DNA from: Actinomycetota bacterium
GTDB taxonomy: Bacteria > Actinomycetota > Actinomycetes > Nanopelagicales > Nanopelagicaceae
Reading direction: 5' to 3'
Assembly (NCBI GenBank): GCA_009704555.1
Contig: WLDY01000008.1
Coordinates: forward strand, 1 to 11,636
Length of the DNA: 11,636 nucleotides
In this document: in pieces, positions 7,498-11,636 of the stretch
Layout of the letters: each line of letters begins with the position of its first letter
Position numbering within the stretch: the stretch's first letter is position 1
Notes under the pieces: generated by a model
The model's input: only the letters and a program-made list of their open reading frames with translations
What the model was told of the DNA's origin: nothing
Database searches by the model: none
Translations under genes and position numbers: made by a program

Positions 7498-8481
7498 ATG
7501 GCGATGACCTCCTCCGTAAAAGATGAATTGAGCCGGGTCGCGATCAACAAACCCTGTTGTCGGAAGGCCGAAGTCTCGGCGATCCTTCGCTTCGCGGGCG
7601 GATTGCATATCAACTCCGGCAAGATCGCCGTCGAAGTGGAATTGGATACCGCTCACTCTGCAAGGAGATTGCGCAAGGACATCGCAGAGATCTACGGCCA
7701 CGATTCCGAGGTAGCGATCATCAGCGCAGGTGGTCTGCGGAAAGGCAATCGCTATTTGGTTCGTGTGCTCGACGATGGTGAAGCGTTGGCAAGGCAGACC
7801 GGATTGATCGACTCGCAGAATCGACCGATTCGAGGTTTGCCACCCCAGATCGTCTCGGCTGCAATCTGTGATGCTGAGGCTGCATGGCGTGGCGCATTCG
7901 TAGCTCACGGTTCGCTCACCGAGCCAGGGAGATCCTCCGCCTTGGAGATCACCTGTCCGGGACCAGAGGCCGCCCTTGCATTGGTGGGCTCGGCGCGCAG
8001 ATTGGGCATCACCGCGAAGGCGCGCGAAGTTCGCGGCGTCGATCGCGTCGTGATTCGTGACGGAGATGCGATTGGAGCTTTGCTTACGCGCATCGGCGCT
8101 CACGAGAGTGTGCTTGCCTGGGAAGAGCGAAGGATGCGCCGTGAGGTGCGCGCCACCGCGAATCGTTTGGCTAACTTCGATGATGCGAACCTGCGCCGCT
8201 CAGCGCGAGCTGCAGTCGCAGCCTCTGCTCGCGTCCAGCGTGCGCTCGAGATCCTCGGCGATGAGATTCCGGATCACCTGCGTGAAGCGGGTGAGTTACG
8301 AATCAAGCATGGTCAAGCCAGCTTGGAAGAGCTTGGCTCTCTCGCAGTTCCTGCTATGACGAAGGATGCTGTCGCTGGACGTATCCGTCGGCTGCTGGCG
8401 ATGGCAGACAAGCGTGCCGCCGATCTTGGTATCCCAGATACCGAGAGTTCTCTTTCGCCTGAGATGCTCAGCTCAGAGTGA
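7498..8481 (+). CDS. whiA: WhiA, LAGLIDADG-like DNA-binding regulator
   Basis: The 327-aa product has the WhiA layout. The N-terminal part (about 15-200) resembles a degenerate LAGLIDADG homing endonuclease, with conserved CCRKAEVSAILRFAGG, RGLPPQ, and AAWRGAFVAHGSLTEPGRS. The C-terminal helix-turn-helix domain (about 215-310) has TANRLANFDDANLRRSARAA and SLEELGSLAVPAMTKDAVAGR split by a short linker. In Streptomyces, WhiA with WhiB activates sporulation septation genes; in non-sporulating relatives and Bacillus it affects division and chromosome segregation. Sequence similarity to actinomycete WhiA is high throughout and is a main reason for the taxonomic call. MAMT at ATG 7498 is the usual actinobacterial N-terminus. 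It starts 5 nt after yvcK with only a weak Shine-Dalgarno, implying coupling. No sign of sporulation can be read from this window. Confidence 0.97.
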   Translation: MAMTSSVKDELSRVAINKPCCRKAEVSAILRFAGGLHINSGKIAVEVELDTAHSARRLRKDIAEIYGHDSEVAIISAGGLRKGNRYLVRVLDDGEALARQTGLIDSQNRPIRGLPPQIVSAAICDAEAAWRGAFVAHGSLTEPGRSSALEITCPGPEAALALVGSARRLGITAKAREVRGVDRVVIRDGDAIGALLTRIGAHESVLAWEERRMRREVRATANRLANFDDANLRRSARAAVAASARVQRALEILGDEIPDHLREAGELRIKHGQASLEELGSLAVPAMTKDAVAGRIRRLLAMADKRAADLGIPDTESSLSPEMLSSE

Positions 8482-8489
8482 TTTCTCAG

Positions 8490-8505
8490 CTAGATTGCTA
8501 GACTG
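8490..8505 (+). repeat. tandem imperfect octamer just after whiA
   Basis: CTAGATTG (8490-8497) is followed directly by CTAGACTG (8498-8505), one mismatch in eight. It lies 8 nt past the whiA stop. Adjacent 8-bp repeats can be a regulator-binding site, but the pair is too short to exclude chance. It does not match the GACAC-type WhiA motif known from Streptomyces. Confidence 0.45.
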
Positions 8506-8513
8506 CGCATCGG

Positions 8514-8531
8514 ATCCACGGCGTTGTGGAT
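8514..8531 (+). other. weak 6-bp hairpin downstream of whiA
   Basis: ATCCAC (8514-8519) can pair with GTGGAT (8526-8531) around a 6-nt loop. No T-run follows, so it is not a typical Rho-independent terminator. It could be a minor RNA structure at the whiA 3' end or chance. Confidence 0.25.
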
Positions 8532-8616
8532 GGTTCGCGATTCTGGTCAACTTCCTAGTTTCCGCCCCGCACCTCTCTTGCGGACTTGTTGAGATCGAAG
8601 ATCACCTCAAGAAGGA

Positions 8617-8673
8617 ATGGATGGGTCGGACTGGATCGGGCTGAGAGGCCCGAATCGATCGAGATGGGATTGA
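8617..8673 (+). CDS. possible gap leader peptide, 18 codons (speculative)
   Basis: A purine-rich AAGAAGGA (8609-8616), one of the best Shine-Dalgarno-like stretches in the window, stands next to two ATGs. The ATG at 8617 opens 18 codons (begins MDGSDWIGL, ends NRSRWD, two Trp codons), with a TGA at 8671-8673, one base before the gap ATG at 8675. The ATG at 8621 gives only 7 codons, to a TGA at 8642-8644. Spacing is poor for both (0 nt and 4 nt). The frame contains the 8636-8653 hairpin. Close coupling to gap is suggestive, but the evidence is positional only. Confidence 0.15.
   Translation: MDGSDWIGLRGPNRSRWD
8636..8653 (+). promoter_or_regulatory. GC-rich hairpin in the gap leader
   Basis: TCGGGC (8636-8641) pairs with GCCCGA (8648-8653) around the 6-nt loop TGAGAG. 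It lies about 12 nt before the GGGA (8666-8669) that probably serves as the gap ribosome-binding site. Without a T-run it is not a terminator. Such a structure could stabilise the 5' end of a gap transcript or affect translation; function is inferred from position only. Confidence 0.4.
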
Positions 8674-8674
8674 A

Positions 8675-9670
8675 ATGGTCAAGGTAGGTATCAACGGCTT
8701 TGGACGTATCGGTCGGAACTTCTTCCGAGCCGCTCTCAAACAGAACGCTCCCTTCGAGATCGTCGCGGTCAACGATCTCACCGACAACGAGACATTGGCG
8801 CACCTTCTCAAGTATGACTCGATCTTGGGTCGTCTTGGCGCAGAGGTGACTCATACCGACGACTCCATCACTGTCGATGGGAAGACCTTCAAGGTCTTCG
8901 CGGAGAAGGATCCAGCCTCTATTCCCTGGGGCGATGTAGATATCGTGATCGAATCGACTGGACGCTTCACTAAGGCATCCGATGCCCAGAAGCACCTTGC
9001 TGCAGGCGCGAAGAAGGTCATCATCTCGGCACCAGCGACGGATGAGGACATCACCATCGTCCTTGGTGTCAACGAAGGTGCCTATGACTCGAGTAAGCAC
9101 CACATCATCTCCAATGCCTCATGTACTACGAACTGCTTGGCTCCGATGGCCAAGGTGATTCATGAGAAATTCGGCATCACCCGCGGTTTCATGACCACGG
9201 TTCACGCCTACACCAACGATCAAGTCATCCTCGACTTTCCGCATAAGGACCTCCGCCGTGCACGAGCAGCAGCTACCAACATCATCCCGACATCAACGGG
9301 AGCTGCGAAGGCGATCGGTCTCGTCATGCCGGAATTGAAGGGGAAGCTGGATGGTTACGCGCTTCGTGTACCAGTCCCGACTGGTTCGATTACTGACCTC
9401 ACGGTCGAACTCTCCAAGGAGACGACTGCTGCTGAGATCAATGCAGCGATCAAGAGCGCGGCAGAGGGACCATTGAAAGGGATCCTCTCCTATACCGAAG
9501 ACCCGATCGTCTCAAGCGACATCGTCACCGACCCGCATTCATGCATCTTCGATGCAGGTGTAACCAAGGTGATCGGCAATACCGCGAAGGTCGCTGGTTG
9601 GTATGACAACGAGTGGGGATACTCCAATCGACTCGTCGACCTGATCTCCTTCATCGGAAAGAAGCTCTAG
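8675..9670 (+). CDS. gap: glyceraldehyde-3-phosphate dehydrogenase, NAD-dependent type
   Basis: GAPDH converts glyceraldehyde 3-phosphate, phosphate and NAD+ to 1,3-bisphosphoglycerate in glycolysis, reversible in gluconeogenesis. The 331 aa match the family length. The Rossmann motif INGFGRIGR is at residues 6-14. D34, in AVNDLTD, is the usual determinant of NAD rather than NADP preference. The catalytic cysteine C150 sits in NASCTTN and its partner H177 in TTVHAYTNDQ. The S-loop segment PHKDLRRARAA and the C-terminal WYDNEWGYS are intact. It is expected to be a cytosolic homotetramer. ATG 8675 has GGGA at 8666-8669, 5 nt upstream. It opens the gap-pgk-tpiA group: pgk starts 8 nt after its stop. 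The 193-nt gap before it suggests its own promoter. Confidence 0.98.
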   Translation: MVKVGINGFGRIGRNFFRAALKQNAPFEIVAVNDLTDNETLAHLLKYDSILGRLGAEVTHTDDSITVDGKTFKVFAEKDPASIPWGDVDIVIESTGRFTKASDAQKHLAAGAKKVIISAPATDEDITIVLGVNEGAYDSSKHHIISNASCTTNCLAPMAKVIHEKFGITRGFMTTVHAYTNDQVILDFPHKDLRRARAAATNIIPTSTGAAKAIGLVMPELKGKLDGYALRVPVPTGSITDLTVELSKETTAAEINAAIKSAAEGPLKGILSYTEDPIVSSDIVTDPHSCIFDAGVTKVIGNTAKVAGWYDNEWGYSNRLVDLISFIGKKL

Positions 9671-9678
9671 AGAGACGA

Positions 9679-10860
9679 ATGATTCTTCGTCGCCTCTCCG
9701 AATTCGATCTCCACGGAAGACGAGTCATCCTTCGCTGCGATCTCAACGTTCCCATCAAGGATGGGGCGATCACCGACGATGGTCGTATTCGCGCTTCGCT
9801 ACCGACGCTCCGACTGCTCTTGGAGCAAGGTGCAGCTGTCGTGATTCTTGCCCATCTCGGTCGACCGAAAGGTGAGCGAAAACCAGAGCTCTCGTTGGAA
9901 CCTGTTGGCAAGCGTCTCTCCGAGCTGATCGGTAGAGAGGTGAAGTTCGCTCCGAATGCTCGCGAATGTGAAAGCGCTGCCAAGGCCCTGCAGGGCGGCG
10001 AGATCTTGTTGATCGAGAACATCCGCTTTGAAGCTGCGGAGACGAGCAAGGAGTCGACCGAGCGGGGTGATTTAGCGGAGGTCTTAGCCCGCTATGGCGA
10101 CTTCTATGTCGGAGACGGCTTCGGTGCAGTCCATCGCAAACATGCGTCGGTCTTCGAGTTGGCGGAGAAGTTGCCACATGCTGCTGGACTCTTGGTGGAG
10201 GAAGAAGTGAGGGTGCTTCAGACTTTGTTGGAATCGCCGAGCCGCCCGTTCGCGGTTGTCCTCGGTGGCGCGAAGGTCTCCGACAAGATCGCCGTCATAC
10301 GAAACCTTGTCGAGAGAGTCGACCTTCTAGTCATCGGGGGAGGGATGGTCTTCACATTCTTGGCGGCGCAAGGATTGAGCGTTGGAAAGTCGCTCCTTGA
10401 AGTCGATCAGATGGAAACCGTCAAGGAGGTCCTCAATCGCGCAAGGGAGCGAGGAGTCCGAGTTCTCCTTCCTACGGACATTCTCGTCGCGACTGAATTC
10501 AAGGATCTTCCTGCTAAGCGGACTTTGGCAACCGAGATCGGTGCTGATGAGATGGGGCTCGACATCGGACCTGATTCTGCAGAGCATTACGCGGCAGCGC
10601 TCCGAGAGTGCAAGACTGTCTTCTGGAACGGTCCGATGGGCGTCTTCGAGTTCTCGAACTATCAAGGCGGAACTCGGGCGGTGGCGAAGGCTCTCACCGA
10701 GATCGACGGACTTACGGTCGTAGGTGGTGGCGATAGCGCTGCTGCGATTCGAGCCTTGGGATTTGCTGATGAGCAGTTCGGCTACATCTCCACCGGCGGT
10801 GGAGCGAGCCTGGAGTACCTCGAGGGGAAGGAACTTCCCGGATTGGTTGCATTGAGATGA
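9679..10860 (+). CDS. pgk: phosphoglycerate kinase
   Basis: PGK transfers the acyl phosphate of 1,3-bisphosphoglycerate to ADP, the first ATP-yielding step of glycolysis. The 393-aa monomer is of normal length. Motifs in order: RCDLNVP at 19-25 and HLGRPKG at 59-65 (3-phosphoglycerate site), IENIRFE, DGFGAVHRKHAS from about 146, LGGAKVSDK (nucleotide side), GGGMVFTF, WNGPMGVFE and GGGDS at 349-353. DGFGAVHR, where many bacteria have DAFGxAHR, is typical of Actinobacteria. The start chosen is ATG 9679, just before the conserved N-terminus, 8 nt after gap with AGAGACGA between. The frame is open upstream to an ATG-like start at 9613 within gap, but that would add 22 residues with no family support. 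The stop overlaps the first tpiA ATG (ATGA). Confidence 0.97.
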   Translation: MILRRLSEFDLHGRRVILRCDLNVPIKDGAITDDGRIRASLPTLRLLLEQGAAVVILAHLGRPKGERKPELSLEPVGKRLSELIGREVKFAPNARECESAAKALQGGEILLIENIRFEAAETSKESTERGDLAEVLARYGDFYVGDGFGAVHRKHASVFELAEKLPHAAGLLVEEEVRVLQTLLESPSRPFAVVLGGAKVSDKIAVIRNLVERVDLLVIGGGMVFTFLAAQGLSVGKSLLEVDQMETVKEVLNRARERGVRVLLPTDILVATEFKDLPAKRTLATEIGADEMGLDIGPDSAEHYAAALRECKTVFWNGPMGVFEFSNYQGGTRAVAKALTEIDGLTVVGGGDSAAAIRALGFADEQFGYISTGGGASLEYLEGKELPGLVALR

Positions 10861-11636
10861 GCGGTAAGGAATCAATGACCGAGGCGATCGATCTGACCGA
10901 GAAGCGGCCCTTGATCGCAGGCAATTGGAAGATGAACTTGAACCACCTGGAAGCGATCGCAGTGACGCAGAAACTCGTCTACTCGTTAGAAGATCGGGAC
11001 TTCGAGAAGGTGGAAGTCGCGGTCTTTCCGCCCTATACCGATCTTAGATCGGTACAGACTTTGGTCGATGGCGATCGTCTCCGGATCTCGTACGGCGCGC
11101 AGGATCTTTCGCCGGAGAAGAATGGCGCGTTCACCGGTGACATCTCGGCCTCGATGCTGGAGAAGATGGGTTGCACCTATGTCATCGTCGGCCACTCGGA
11201 GCGCCGCGCGATTCATCAAGAGAGTGATGAACTCATCAATCGGAAGCTAAAGGCAGCCTCCGCTCATGGCATAGCACCCATCCTTTGTATCGGCGAGGAA
11301 CTATCCATTCGTGAGGAGGGGCGTCAGATTGAACATGTCGTCTCGCAACTTCGTGCTGCACTCAAGGGCATCCATAAACCTGATCTGAAGAAGATGGTTT
11401 TCGCATATGAGCCGGTGTGGGCGATTGGAACCGGACGGACTGCGACACCTGAGGATGCAGAGGAAGTCTGTCTTGCCATCAGGAATGAGTTGCGAAAGAT
11501 TGGCAGCGACGAGATCGCTGAGAATGCACGGATCCTCTACGGCGGTTCCGTGAAGTCATCGAACATCGTCGAAATCATGCGTCAACCCAACGTCAACGGT
11601 GCCTTGGTCGGAGGAGCGAGCCTTGACCCGGAGGAG
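10857..11636 (+). CDS. tpiA: triosephosphate isomerase (3' end outside window)
   Basis: TIM interconverts dihydroxyacetone phosphate and glyceraldehyde 3-phosphate. The frame is open with no stop for 260 codons to the window end; the last residues seen (ALVGGASLDPEE) indicate that only a dozen or so are missing. Catalytic residues, numbered from ATG 10857: K25 in GNWKMN, H113 in VGHSERR, E185 in AYEPVWAIGTGRT. Phosphate-binding LYGGSVK is also present. It is a cytosolic TIM barrel, usually a dimer. Two in-frame starts exist: ATG 10857, overlapping the pgk stop as ATGA, and ATG 10875, preceded by AAGGA (10866-10870) 4 nt upstream. The second is closer to homologue length, since the core starts at about KRPLIAGNWK; the first would be coupled to pgk. 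The choice is open. Confidence 0.96.
   Translation, partial: MSGKESMTEAIDLTEKRPLIAGNWKMNLNHLEAIAVTQKLVYSLEDRDFEKVEVAVFPPYTDLRSVQTLVDGDRLRISYGAQDLSPEKNGAFTGDISASMLEKMGCTYVIVGHSERRAIHQESDELINRKLKAASAHGIAPILCIGEELSIREEGRQIEHVVSQLRAALKGIHKPDLKKMVFAYEPVWAIGTGRTATPEDAEEVCLAIRNELRKIGSDEIAENARILYGGSVKSSNIVEIMRQPNVNGALVGGASLDPEE
10866..10870 (+). promoter_or_regulatory. possible ribosome binding site for the second tpiA ATG
   Basis: AAGGA lies 4 nt before the ATG at 10875. The spacing is slightly short. If used, tpiA loses six residues (MSGKES) relative to the ATG at 10857. Confidence 0.35.

Larger units (their letters stand above)
8482..8674 (+). promoter_or_regulatory. whiA-gap spacer, likely gap leader/promoter region
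   Basis: This 193-nt gap is the longest non-coding stretch in the window and precedes the gap-pgk-tpiA group, so an internal promoter is expected here. TAGATT (8491-8496) and TAGACT (8499-8504) resemble actinobacterial -10 hexamers, but no TTGACA-like -35 sits at a normal distance, so I do not assign a promoter. It contains the tandem octamer, two small hairpins and the short open frame listed separately. Five GATC sites occur in these 193 bases. I see no T-run terminator, so read-through from whiA is possible. Confidence 0.4.

Noticed and set aside
7429..8103. 224-codon minus-strand frame opposite yvcK and whiA
   Set aside because: It is a shadow of two well-conserved coding regions, with no domain and no sensible ribosome-binding site.
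8514..8531. Hairpin after whiA as an intrinsic terminator
   Set aside because: The stem is only 6 bp and is followed by mixed sequence without a T-run.
8366..8644. 92-codon + strand frame running from whiA into the spacer
   Set aside because: Most of it overlaps the conserved WhiA helix-turn-helix in another frame; only its last few codons are outside whiA and no motif is visible.
8555..9103. 182-codon minus-strand frame opposite the start of gap
   Set aside because: It is opposite the conserved GAPDH Rossmann domain and has no recognisable protein similarity.
1746..10960. HIP1-like octamer GCGATCGC, seen at 1746-1753 and 10953-10960
   Set aside because: I noticed only two copies in 11.6 kb. 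The over-represented unit is GATC itself, not this cyanobacterial octamer.

Overview
The window carries nine genes, all on the + strand and packed almost end to end: the 3' part of uvrB, uvrA, uvrC, rapZ, yvcK (CofD-like), whiA, gap, pgk and most of tpiA. GC is roughly 55% by eye. The presence of whiA, the order uvrA / uvrC-rapZ-yvcK-whiA-gap-pgk-tpiA, and protein signatures such as the DGFGAVHR form of the PGK motif point to a chromosome of class Actinomycetes. Mid-range GC and very short spacers would suit a small-genome, possibly aquatic, actinobacterium, but that last step is inference.

Region 1 (1-5610) encodes the complete UvrABC nucleotide-excision-repair machine: damage recognition (UvrA), verification and loading (UvrB), and dual incision (UvrC). 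Adjacent genes overlap: uvrB/uvrA by 1 or 4 nt, uvrA/uvrC by 14 nt with a TTG start. Region 2 (5624-8481) is the rapZ-yvcK-whiA cluster: a P-loop nucleotide/RNA-binding protein, a nucleotide-sugar-binding CofD-like protein, and a homing-endonuclease-like DNA-binding regulator that controls division and sporulation genes in Streptomyces. Region 3 (8675-11636) is the triose-phosphate part of glycolysis: GAPDH, phosphoglycerate kinase and triosephosphate isomerase.

The only sizeable non-coding gap is the 193-nt whiA-gap spacer. It is the best candidate for an internal promoter/leader and holds a tandem octamer, two small hairpins and a short open frame behind a purine-rich Shine-Dalgarno-like stretch. 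A 66-nt rapZ-yvcK spacer is the only other gap above about 15 nt. No RNA genes, mobile elements, CRISPR arrays or convincing intrinsic terminators were seen.

This is mostly a well-known conserved block, and I do not see a clearly new biological system. The observations most worth a second look are a strong over-representation of GATC that extends into non-coding DNA, the structured gap leader, and a 29-codon frame bridging rapZ and yvcK.
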